This document shows positions 1 through 5,707 of a stretch of 6,699 nt of DNA, one piece after another. Position 1 is the first letter of the stretch; each line of letters begins with the position of its first letter. A model generated the notes under the pieces. It made no database searches and was not told the origin of the DNA. It saw only the letters and a program-made list of their open reading frames with translations. The position numbers and the translations under genes were made by a program. Location: positions 1-6,699 of the forward strand of contig BFAU01000206.1 of NCBI GenBank assembly GCA_008975185.1, read 5' to 3'. Origin of the DNA: a bacterium MnTg04 (GTDB lineage Bacteria; Pseudomonadota; Gammaproteobacteria; Steroidobacterales; MnTg04).

Positions 1-1
1 C

Positions 2-259
2 CAGTTGTCTGGCGGGCAGGAACAAAGAGTAGGCATTGCGCGCGCCATCATTGCCGACCCGACTTTGCTGCTTTGTGACGAGCCCACCGGCGATCTGGAC
101 AGAAAAGCCGGCGATGAAGTGCTGGATTTGCTGGAGGCGCTGAACGAGGAGCAAGGCAAGACCATCATCATGGTTACCCATGACCCGCACGCGGCACGGC
201 GGGCGAAGCGTATTCTGTATCTCGACAAAGGGACGCTGGGTACAGAGCCGGTCGAATGA
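2..259 (+). CDS. ABC transporter ATP-binding protein, LolD/MacB type (3' end only)
   Basis: This is the C-terminal 85 residues of an ABC ATPase; the gene begins upstream of the window. In order it shows the ABC signature LSGGQEQRV at the left edge, a Walker B segment LLLCDEPTGDLD with the catalytic Glu and D-loop, and the switch His in MVTHD. The Walker A motif and Q-loop must lie in the missing part of roughly 140 residues, judging from the usual family length near 230. The EPTGDLD wording is typical of the LolD/MacB/FtsE group, which works with FtsX-like permeases, and two such permeases follow directly. The protein would sit on the cytoplasmic face of the inner membrane and power the complex by ATP hydrolysis. 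The reading frame runs through the window edge, so the leucine TTG at position 5 is part of the signature and not a start. Its stop overlaps the next start (ATGA), implying coupled translation. The family call is very secure; the substrate is not readable. Confidence 0.95.
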   Translation, partial: QLSGGQEQRVGIARAIIADPTLLLCDEPTGDLDRKAGDEVLDLLEALNEEQGKTIIMVTHDPHAARRAKRILYLDKGTLGTEPVE

Positions 260-1416
260 AATTCCTGCCGCTGATCTGGAGTAGCCTGGCGCGCAAAAAA
301 GTGCGTACGGTGTTCACCCTGTTGTCGGTGTTCATTGCGTTTCTTCTGTTCGGTTACCTGTCGGCTATCAAGGCGGCGTTTCAAGGCGGCGTCGATATCG
401 CCGGTGTGGATCGCCTGATCATGGTCCACAAGATGTCGTTGATAAATCCGCTGCCGTTTGCCTACAAGCGGCGTATCGAGACGACCGAGGGGATAAGCGC
501 GGTTACGCAGGCTTCATGGTTTGGCGGTTATTACCAGGAACAGAGGAATTTCTTCGCGCAATTCCCGGTGGATCCACAGGGTTATCTGGATATGTATCCC
601 GAGATATCCGTGCCCGAGGAGCAAAAACAGGCCTGGTTCGCGGATCGTGGCGGTGCGTTGATCGGGAGGGGTATCGCCAATCGTTTTGGCTGGCAACCCG
701 GCGACCGCATACCGTTGATTTCGCCGATCTGGCGGAACAAGGATGGCGGCAACACCTGGGAATTCACCATATCCGGTATTTTCGACGCCGGTGTCGAAGG
801 GTTCGATACCAGCAACATGATTTTCCATCACGAGTATTTTGACGAGGGCAGAGCCTGGGGCGACGGGCTGGTCGGCTGGTACATCATTCGCGTGGACGAT
901 CCCGAGCGGCTCCAGGACAAGGCGAAAGAACTCGACGCGATGTTTGCCAATTCGCCGAGGGAGACCAAGACCACGTCCGAGAAAGAGTTTCTGCAGGGCT
1001 TCGTCGACCAGGTCGGCGATATCGGTGCAATCTTCACGGCGATCATCAGCGTGGTTTTGTTTACCCTGTTCCTGATTACCGGTAATACGATGGCGCAATC
1101 GGTACGCGAACGGACCGCCGAACTGGCGGTCATGAAAGTGGTCGGGTTTTCGCGGCGCAGATTACTCAGCATGGTGCTGTCGGAGTCAATGCTCGTTGCG
1201 GTGCTCGGCGGCGGCGCTGGCCTGGGGACGGCCTGGCTGATCGTGACCACCGGTGGCGATCCGACCAACGGATTTTTGCCGGCTTTCTATATTCAGACGA
1301 AAGACCTGGTCATGGGCGCATTGCTGGTGATTGGCGTCGGCGCGGTTTCCGGCGCCTTGCCGGCCATGCAAGCCTACCGGCTGGAAAACATTGTCGCGTT
1401 GCGCAAGGTGGCTTGA
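256..1416 (+). CDS. ABC transporter permease, FtsX/MacB family (first of two)
   Basis: A 386-residue inner-membrane permease with the MacB/FtsX plan: one N-terminal membrane helix (about residues 18-38), a large periplasmic domain (about 39-256), then three helices (about 257-278, 308-330 and 350-371). After the second helix comes the family's conserved cytoplasmic stretch, RERTAELAVMKVVGFSRRRL (residues 284-303), the RTxELxxxKxxG signature that contacts the ATPase. The basic segment LARKKVR just before helix 1 supports an N-in topology. Proteins of this class usually transmit mechanical force to periplasmic partners, or export lipoproteins, peptides or drugs, rather than forming a simple channel. 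The ATG at 256 overlaps the stop of the ATPase gene and has no strong Shine-Dalgarno of its own, which fits translational coupling. The second permease follows with a one-base overlap, so the two probably form a heterodimer. The substrate is unknown. No truncation or missing key element is seen. Confidence 0.93.
   Translation: MKFLPLIWSSLARKKVRTVFTLLSVFIAFLLFGYLSAIKAAFQGGVDIAGVDRLIMVHKMSLINPLPFAYKRRIETTEGISAVTQASWFGGYYQEQRNFFAQFPVDPQGYLDMYPEISVPEEQKQAWFADRGGALIGRGIANRFGWQPGDRIPLISPIWRNKDGGNTWEFTISGIFDAGVEGFDTSNMIFHHEYFDEGRAWGDGLVGWYIIRVDDPERLQDKAKELDAMFANSPRETKTTSEKEFLQGFVDQVGDIGAIFTAIISVVLFTLFLITGNTMAQSVRERTAELAVMKVVGFSRRRLLSMVLSESMLVAVLGGGAGLGTAWLIVTTGGDPTNGFLPAFYIQTKDLVMGALLVIGVGAVSGALPAMQAYRLENIVALRKVA
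1405..1408 (+). promoter_or_regulatory. Shine-Dalgarno of the second permease
   Basis: AAGG within AAGGTGG lies inside the end of the first permease gene, 7 nt before the ATG at 1416. It favours that ATG over the TTG three bases earlier. Confidence 0.6.
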
Positions 1417-2606
1417 TGAACAACTGGATTACACAAGTGGTCACGGTCACCGGTATGAACATCCGCAGCTTGCCGCAACGCTGGGGTTCGACAACGGTTG
1501 CGGTTGTCGGTATCGCGGGAGTGGTCATGGTCATGGTCGGTATTCTTTCGATTGCCGCGGGCCTGGTCGACGCCATGACCGACAAGGCGCCCAAAGATAT
1601 CGCGATCGTGTTGCGCGCCGCCAGTACCGGCGAAATGGACAGCATCATGTCCAGGGATGACGTGACGGCAATATCGGAAGCGCCGGGTATCGCCAGGATC
1701 GATGGCAAGTTGCTGATATCGCCCGAACTATTTGTCATCGTGGATGTGCTGCGGCGTTCAACGGGCACTGCATCGAATGTTCCGATGCGTGGCGTGGATG
1801 CGAATGTGCTGGCGGTTCGTGACAATGTGCGCATCACCGAGGGCCGGATGTTCGAGGCGGGCCTGAACGAAATCATCGTCGGCAGGGGCGCGCAGGAAAT
1901 TTTCGAAGGCATCGAACTGGGCGATACCCCGCGCTGGGGTAATAACACCTGGACCGTCGTGGGCGTGATAGAGGCGGACGGCGGTATGCCCGAGTCGGAG
2001 ATCTGGGCCGATGTCCGCGTTTTGCAGGCCGCGCAAAACAGGGGCAGCACTATTCAGGCCGTGCGGGTCAAGCTGGCATCGCCCGGCGCGTTTGCTGGTT
2101 TCAAGGATTTTCTGACCGCTGATCCGCGGGTCAATGTCTCGGTCAAAACGGAAAGCGAGTTCTATTCTGAGCAATCGCGGTTTTTTAGTATATTTATCAA
2201 CACCATCGGAATATTTGTTGGCGTGATGATGGGGTTGGGCGCGATATTCGGCGCCGTCAACACCATGTACACGGCGGTATCGGCCCGCACCGGGGAAATT
2301 GCGACGCTGAGGGCGCTGGGTTTCGGCGCATCGCCGGTCGTTTTTTCGGTCCTGGTCGAGAGCCTGCTGATCGGGCTGGCCGGCGGTTTGATCGGCGCGG
2401 CGCTCGCCTACCTGATATTCAATGGCTTTAAGATATCGACCATGAATTTTCAAAGTTTCAGCCAGGTGACGTTTTCATTCGCGGTAACGCCGGCCTTGCT
2501 AAAATCAGGCGTCATTTATGCGCTGCTGATGGGGTTTCTGGGTGGATTCCTGCCCAGTATCCGGGCATCGCGGTTGTCCATATCCACGGCCCTGCGCGAG
2601 CTGTAA
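1416..2606 (+). CDS. ABC transporter permease, FtsX/MacB family (second of two)
   Basis: A 396-residue permease with the same architecture as its upstream neighbour: helix 1 at about residues 27-50, a periplasmic domain at about 51-256, and helices at about 258-282, 311-335 and 360-382. The FtsX signature is RTGEIATLRALGFGASPVVF (residues 291-310). The periplasmic part contains the MacB core-like wording MRGVDAN (124-130), followed by NEIIVGRGAQEIF (151-163), which is common in this family. I chose the ATG at 1416 (TGATG overlap with the previous stop) rather than the TTG at 1413, because ATG is the stronger codon and an AAGG lies 7 nt upstream. The two permeases differ strongly in their periplasmic domains, so they are not a recent duplication and probably fill distinct halves of a heterodimer with the upstream ATPase. 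A MacA/HlyD-like adaptor gene may lie upstream of the window, but this cannot be seen. The family call is secure; the function is unresolved. Confidence 0.93.
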   Translation: MNNWITQVVTVTGMNIRSLPQRWGSTTVAVVGIAGVVMVMVGILSIAAGLVDAMTDKAPKDIAIVLRAASTGEMDSIMSRDDVTAISEAPGIARIDGKLLISPELFVIVDVLRRSTGTASNVPMRGVDANVLAVRDNVRITEGRMFEAGLNEIIVGRGAQEIFEGIELGDTPRWGNNTWTVVGVIEADGGMPESEIWADVRVLQAAQNRGSTIQAVRVKLASPGAFAGFKDFLTADPRVNVSVKTESEFYSEQSRFFSIFINTIGIFVGVMMGLGAIFGAVNTMYTAVSARTGEIATLRALGFGASPVVFSVLVESLLIGLAGGLIGAALAYLIFNGFKISTMNFQSFSQVTFSFAVTPALLKSGVIYALLMGFLGGFLPSIRASRLSISTALREL

Positions 2607-2641
2607 GCCGCAACCACATTTTCCCTCCCTTTTTTGCATCC

Positions 2642-2683
2642 AAAACCGCTGTGGCAGGTATCTGTATGTCAGGAGCCGGTTTT
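2642..2683. repeat. Imperfect inverted repeat between the ABC operon and the sigma cassette
   Basis: AAAACCG (2642-2648) pairs exactly with CGGTTTT (2677-2683). Two more pairs, CT with AG, extend the stem if C2676 is bulged, leaving a loop of about 23 nt. The A-rich and U-rich stem ends recall a bidirectional intrinsic terminator, and another T-run follows at 2690-2694. The loop is long and the GC core short, so it may be a weak terminator, a leader structure, or chance. No convincing -35/-10 pair was found elsewhere in the 110-bp gap. Confidence 0.3.
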
Positions 2684-2704
2684 CAGGCATTTTTCATTCA
2701 ATAC

Positions 2705-2711
2705 AGGAGAG
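2705..2711 (+). promoter_or_regulatory. Shine-Dalgarno of the DUF6249-like gene
   Basis: AGGAGAG is followed 5 nt later by the ATG at 2717. It is the strongest ribosome binding site in the window and decides this start over two upstream in-frame candidates, GTG 2651 and ATG 2666. Confidence 0.85.
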
Positions 2712-2716
2712 AAAGT

Positions 2717-3070
2717 ATGAACATCGAATGGGTACCAATAGTCATGTTTATTGCGATCGCGGTGATCGTGGGGCTGTTCATGTATTTCCGTTATCGGGCA
2801 AAGCAGGACGTACAGACCACGGTGCAACTGGCGCTGGACAAAGGGCAAGAGCTATCGCCGGAGATGCTCGAAAAGCTGGGCGAATCGTTGCGGTCGCCGA
2901 AATCGGATTTGCGCCGTGGAATCCTGGCGATGAGCCTTGGGCTTGCTTTGGTCGCATTCGCCTTTTTGCTCGGTGAAGAAGATGCACAACGTGCGCTGAC
3001 GGCGGTTGCGGCTTTCCCATTCTTGATTGGCGTTGCATACTTGGGGCTGCATAAATTCGGCAAGCAATGA
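2717..3070 (+). CDS. Small three-helix membrane protein, DUF6249-like
   Basis: A 117-residue protein with three predicted membrane helices: residues 5-24, 68-86 and 94-112. Between the first and second helix lies a charged cytoplasmic-type segment with the wording SPEMLEKLGE (47-56) followed by SDLRRGIL (63-70). A PEMLEKLG-then-DLRRG arrangement ahead of two closely spaced C-terminal helices matches my recollection of DUF6249 proteins, which are often found next to sigma-70 family genes. This assignment is from memory of the family, without a search. The start is set by the AGGAGAG site. The gene stands 43 nt before the sigma factor on the same strand, so they are probably co-transcribed. The molecular function is unknown; its position suggests an accessory role in sensing or in membrane control of the sigma factor. 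It has no signal peptide cleavage site or catalytic motif that I can recognise. Confidence 0.8.
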   Translation: MNIEWVPIVMFIAIAVIVGLFMYFRYRAKQDVQTTVQLALDKGQELSPEMLEKLGESLRSPKSDLRRGILAMSLGLALVAFAFLLGEEDAQRALTAVAAFPFLIGVAYLGLHKFGKQ

Positions 3071-3113
3071 GAAAGCAAAACCATCGAAAAGATCAGCACA
3101 GCCCGGGGGACGC

Positions 3114-3668
3114 ATGTCTCAAGGTGACCAATTACTCGTCGCCCGGGTCGTTGCGCTTCGTGATCAGCAAGCGTTTACCAAGCTGGTCGAGCGCCACCAG
3201 TCAAAGGTACGCAATTACCTGCGACAACTGACCCGCGATCCGTCGCTGGCGGACGACCTGGCCCAGGAAACGTTTATCCGGGCCTGGGACAAGATGGATA
3301 CGATATCGAGTGGTAGCCGATTTTCTGCCTGGCTGATGAAGATTGCACACAACATGTTTTTGCAGTCTTACCGGAAGGCCAAGCGCTATGGCCGCCTGAT
3401 GGAAAATCTGGAGCACGAAACGACTGTGATGACGCCCATCGAAAACGATCCAATATCGGGAGAGGGTTCTCTGGATATGCCAAAATATCTTTCCATACTC
3501 AGCGAGGAAGAGCGTTCCGTGATGTTATTGTATTTTGTCAACGACCTGACCCACAGCGAGATTTCCGAAGTCAGTGGATTGCCCCTGGGCACGGTCAAAT
3601 CGCATATACACCGGGGCAAGTTCAAGATCAGGGAGCACTTCGAGTTGAAAGACGCGGATATGGTTTGA
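3114..3668 (+). CDS. RNA polymerase sigma factor, sigma-70 family, ECF type
   Basis: A 184-residue sigma factor containing only regions 2 and 4, the size and layout of ECF (group 4) sigma factors. Region 2 spans about residues 18-92, with the core-binding and -10-recognition wording DDLAQETFIRAWDKM (47-61) and then FSAWLMKIAHNMFLQSYRK (70-88). A linker of about 30 residues follows. Region 4 spans about 124-175, with a helix-turn-helix THSEISEVSGLPLGTVKSHI (146-165) that would read the -35 element, followed by HRGKFKIRE. It directs core RNA polymerase to a dedicated promoter set, often for envelope stress. The ATG at 3114, three bases after GGGGGA, is preferred because it places region 2 the usual distance from the N-terminus; the frame is also open upstream into the previous gene. 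Its stop overlaps the start of the next gene. The regulon and inducing signal cannot be read from the window. Confidence 0.95.
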   Translation: MSQGDQLLVARVVALRDQQAFTKLVERHQSKVRNYLRQLTRDPSLADDLAQETFIRAWDKMDTISSGSRFSAWLMKIAHNMFLQSYRKAKRYGRLMENLEHETTVMTPIENDPISGEGSLDMPKYLSILSEEERSVMLLYFVNDLTHSEISEVSGLPLGTVKSHIHRGKFKIREHFELKDADMV

Positions 3669-4090
3669 CGGCTGTGACGGATCATTCGACAACGAATTCT
3701 TCAAATGCGCTGGGCGATGAGCAGGTCGGTGCGATGTTCAAGAACGATTTCGCGATAATCGCCGACGATGGCTTTGTCAACGCTGTTTCCCAGCGCATCC
3801 GTCGTCGGGTTCGCACCCGGAAAATCGTGCTCGGATTGTCGGCGTTCGCGGGAGGCCTGATCGGTTTTGTGCCATTGAAGCAACTTGGCACAGAGATCGC
3901 GAAAGGCATCGAGACCTTTGCCGTCGATTGGCAAAGCGTGGCGACCTTGTCGTTCGACTGGTCGAGTCTGAATTCACTCAGCTTTGACTGGCAAAGCGTG
4001 GCTGGCTGGCCGGTTCAGATTCAGTGGCTGATTGCCGGTATTGCTGTTGCCGTTTTGTTGCCGTTGATGGCCAGGTTGCTGGACATTTAA
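3665..4090 (+). CDS. Two-helix membrane protein with decapeptide repeat, candidate anti-sigma factor
   Basis: A protein of 141 residues from TTG 3665 or 138 from GTG 3674; both starts overlap or abut the sigma stop and neither has a clear Shine-Dalgarno, so translation is likely coupled. Residues 1-52 are soluble and end in a strongly basic stretch, RIRRRVRTRK (44-53), followed by helix 1 (54-71). Residues 72-118 form a loop, and helix 2 is about 119-139. By the positive-inside rule the N-terminus is cytoplasmic, where it could bind the sigma factor, and the loop is periplasmic. The loop carries three tandem ten-residue units starting VDWQSV, FDWSSL and FDWQSV. I see no zinc-binding HxxxCxxC motif of ZAS anti-sigma factors and no RseA-like or FecR-like domain. 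The anti-sigma role is inferred from gene overlap and topology. The DDGFVNAVSQRI wording (34-45) recalls other short membrane proteins encoded beside sigma factors. It could instead be an unrelated membrane protein. Confidence 0.8.
   Translation: MTAVTDHSTTNSSNALGDEQVGAMFKNDFAIIADDGFVNAVSQRIRRRVRTRKIVLGLSAFAGGLIGFVPLKQLGTEIAKGIETFAVDWQSVATLSFDWSSLNSLSFDWQSVAGWPVQIQWLIAGIAVAVLLPLMARLLDI
3923..4012 (+). repeat. Three tandem 30-bp units encoding a ten-residue repeat
   Basis: The units at 3923-3952, 3953-3982 and 3983-4012 encode VDWQSVATLS, FDWSSLNSLS and FDWQSVAGWP. Units 1 and 3 share a perfect 14-base word, TGGCAAAGCGTGGC (3929-3942 and 3989-4002), exactly 60 bp apart. The middle unit has diverged at the DNA level but keeps the Asp-Trp-x-Ser core. 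The repeat lies between the two predicted membrane helices of the host protein. Confidence 0.85.
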
Positions 4091-4098
4091 CCCAAAGC

Positions 4099-5475
4099 TC
4101 AGTTTTCCAGTGCCGCTTTGACCGCCGCGACCGCGCGATCGATATCATCCACGGTAGTGCGGAAGTTGCTCAACGAAATCCTCATTACCCGCATGCCGTT
4201 CCACATCGTCGGGCCAAACCAGGCCTCGCCGCTTGCATTGATGCGCTTGATCACATCGTCGGTGCGCGCGTCGTGGTCGCCGTCGGGGTCGAGAAAACGT
4301 ACGAGCCCCTGGTTGATGATCGGTATGGTCAGTACTTCCACATCGGGTAGCTCGCCGAGTTTATTGACCATGTCCGTGGTCAGATCACAACTGCTCTCGA
4401 TCATTTTTGCGACGCCGTTGCGTCCCAGAGTTCTCAACGCCGCATACAGCGGTATGCCGCGGGCGCGTCTCGACCACTCCGGCCCCCATTCGAACTGGTC
4501 GCGTACGTTTTCGACTTCGACCTTGTACGCCGCCGGGATGGTCATCGCGGTTTTGTGCGCTTCGGGATCGGCGACGAAGGCTATGCCGCTGTCATAGGGG
4601 ACGTTCAGCCATTTATGCGCATCGGTCGCCCAGGAGTCGGCTTTCTCGACCCCCTTGACCAGGTGGCGCAAACGCTCGCTGGCGGCCACCCACAACCCGA
4701 ATGCGCCATCGATGTGAACCCAGGCGTTGTGCTCATGGGCCAGGTCGCAGACTTCGTCGAACGGGTCGAAGGCGCCGCGATTCAGATCGCCGGCGGCCAG
4801 CGAAACGATCGTCGGTGCGTCCGGGGTTTTCTCAAGTTCGGTTCTCAGTGCGGCGACATCGATCGTGCCATCGTCCGTTTGCGCAACCGGGACCACGGCG
4901 TCGGTGCCGATGCCCAGGTGACGCACGGCGCGCAACAAAGTCTCGTGGTGTTCGCCGACCAGCACGCGTATCGGCGGGCTGCCGGCCAGGCCTTGCTCTT
5001 CGACCGCCCAGCCTTGGTCGGCCAGTATCTTGTGGCGGGCCGCGGCCAATGCCGTGACATGGGCCATCTGGCAACCGGTGACGAACGCGTAGGATGCTTG
5101 TTGCGGCAGGCCGAGTAAATCCTTCAGCCAGCCGGCGACCACGTCTTCGATGATCGCGGCCGCCGGCGAACACGCGTAGGCAGCGGCGTTCTGATCCCAG
5201 GCCGAGGTCAGCCAGTCGGCGGCGATCGAGACCGGGATGCTGCCACCGATCACCCAGCCGAAGAAGCGCCCGCCGGCGCTGTTCAACAAGCCTGCTCTGG
5301 CGTCTTCGGCGAGTTCCTCGATCACCTGCAATGGCGGCAGGCCGTCAGTCGTCAATTCCTTGTAAAGCCGGGCCCGCAGCGCATCCGGATTCGGCTCCTC
5401 GCTGACTTTTTCGGTGTCAAAGGACTCGATGTATGCAGCGGCGAGTTCCGCCGCGCGTTTGAGTTCGGGGTTCAT
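4099..5475 (-). CDS. PLP-dependent group II amino-acid decarboxylase family protein
   Basis: A 458-residue cytoplasmic enzyme of the fold-type I, group II decarboxylase family (aromatic amino acid, glutamate and related decarboxylases). Visible PLP-site elements are TGCQMAHVTALAAARH (133-148, phosphate-binding region), EHHETLLRA (175-183, with H177 in the place of the ring-stacking His), HIDGAFG (254-260, with D256 for the pyridine nitrogen) and ATDAHKWLNVPYD (283-295, with K288 as the Schiff-base Lys). FEWGPEWSRRARGIPLYAAL (328-347) matches the family's conserved region after the active-site lysine. The length is near the usual 450-500. The likely reaction is amino-acid decarboxylation to an amine and CO2, but the substrate is not evident, and some relatives act as aldehyde synthases or aspartate decarboxylases. 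The ATG at 5475 is chosen for its GAGAGG site. The frame stays open far upstream, across the control region and antisense to the next gene, but without family-like sequence. It is convergent with the membrane-protein gene and divergent from the TolB-like gene. Confidence 0.93.
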   Translation of the reverse strand: MNPELKRAAELAAAYIESFDTEKVSEEPNPDALRARLYKELTTDGLPPLQVIEELAEDARAGLLNSAGGRFFGWVIGGSIPVSIAADWLTSAWDQNAAAYACSPAAAIIEDVVAGWLKDLLGLPQQASYAFVTGCQMAHVTALAAARHKILADQGWAVEEQGLAGSPPIRVLVGEHHETLLRAVRHLGIGTDAVVPVAQTDDGTIDVAALRTELEKTPDAPTIVSLAAGDLNRGAFDPFDEVCDLAHEHNAWVHIDGAFGLWVAASERLRHLVKGVEKADSWATDAHKWLNVPYDSGIAFVADPEAHKTAMTIPAAYKVEVENVRDQFEWGPEWSRRARGIPLYAALRTLGRNGVAKMIESSCDLTTDMVNKLGELPDVEVLTIPIINQGLVRFLDPDGDHDARTDDVIKRINASGEAWFGPTMWNGMRVMRISLSNFRTTVDDIDRAVAAVKAALEN

Positions 5476-5482
5476 ACGGAAG

Positions 5483-5488
5483 CCTCTC
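5483..5488 (-). promoter_or_regulatory. Shine-Dalgarno of the decarboxylase gene
   Basis: On the minus strand GAGAGG lies 7 nt before the ATG at 5475. It fixes this start even though the reading frame remains open for about 300 codons further upstream. Confidence 0.75.
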
Positions 5489-5615
5489 AAAATAGCGGCG
5501 CCAATGATTGCCCAAACGGCTGCCGATAGCCACCGGATGTTGCTGCCGTGCGGACTGGCGATCGCAATCACGGGACCTGCATCGGCATTCGTCGCCTTGT
5601 CCGGGAATTGTTTCT

Positions 5616-5640
5616 GGTGCGAGACGGCGGTGCGAGACGG
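5616..5640. repeat. Perfect tandem 12-bp direct repeat in the divergent control region
   Basis: GGTGCGAGACGG occurs at 5616-5627 and again at 5629-5640, separated by a single C, giving a 13-bp period. It lies 67 bp before the TolB-like start and about 140 bp before the decarboxylase start on the other strand. It could be a tandem operator for a regulator, or a small slippage duplication. No known binding-site consensus is recognised. Confidence 0.6.
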
Positions 5641-5670
5641 GGACATCCCACCCGGTTTGGCGCGTTTTTT

Positions 5671-5678
5671 GCTAAAGT
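5671..5678 (+). promoter_or_regulatory. Candidate extended -10 promoter element of the TolB-like gene
   Basis: TGCTAAAGT (T5670-T5678) reads as an extended -10: TG, one base, then TAAAGT with 4 of 6 matches to TATAAT. Transcription would begin near 5685, giving a leader of about 20 nt that contains the CAGGG ribosome site. No good -35 hexamer is found at the right distance, which an extended -10 can tolerate. This is a weak call. Confidence 0.3.
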
Positions 5679-5696
5679 CCGGGCTGGACAGGGTTT

Positions 5697-5701
5697 CAGG
5701 G
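5697..5701 (+). promoter_or_regulatory. Shine-Dalgarno of the TolB-like gene
   Basis: CAGGG is followed 6 nt later by the ATG at 5708. It agrees with the conserved family N-terminus beginning at that ATG. Confidence 0.65.
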
Positions 5702-5707
5702 CTGACT

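Noticed and set aside
1310..2453. Long minus-strand open frames opposite the second permease (1310-2050 and 1758-2453)
   Set aside because: The plus-strand permease is clearly recognisable over this whole span. The antisense translations have low-complexity or Arg/Gln-rich composition and no recognisable domain.
2651..2716. N-terminal extension of the DUF6249-like protein from GTG 2651 or ATG 2666
   Set aside because: The AGGAGAG site and the first membrane helix both point to ATG 2717. ATG 2666 has only an AGG triplet upstream and sits inside the inverted repeat loop.
5522..5529. GCCGATAG resembling a flagellar sigma (FliA) -10 element
   Set aside because: There is no TAAA-type -35 at the expected distance upstream, and it does not lead directly into a gene start.
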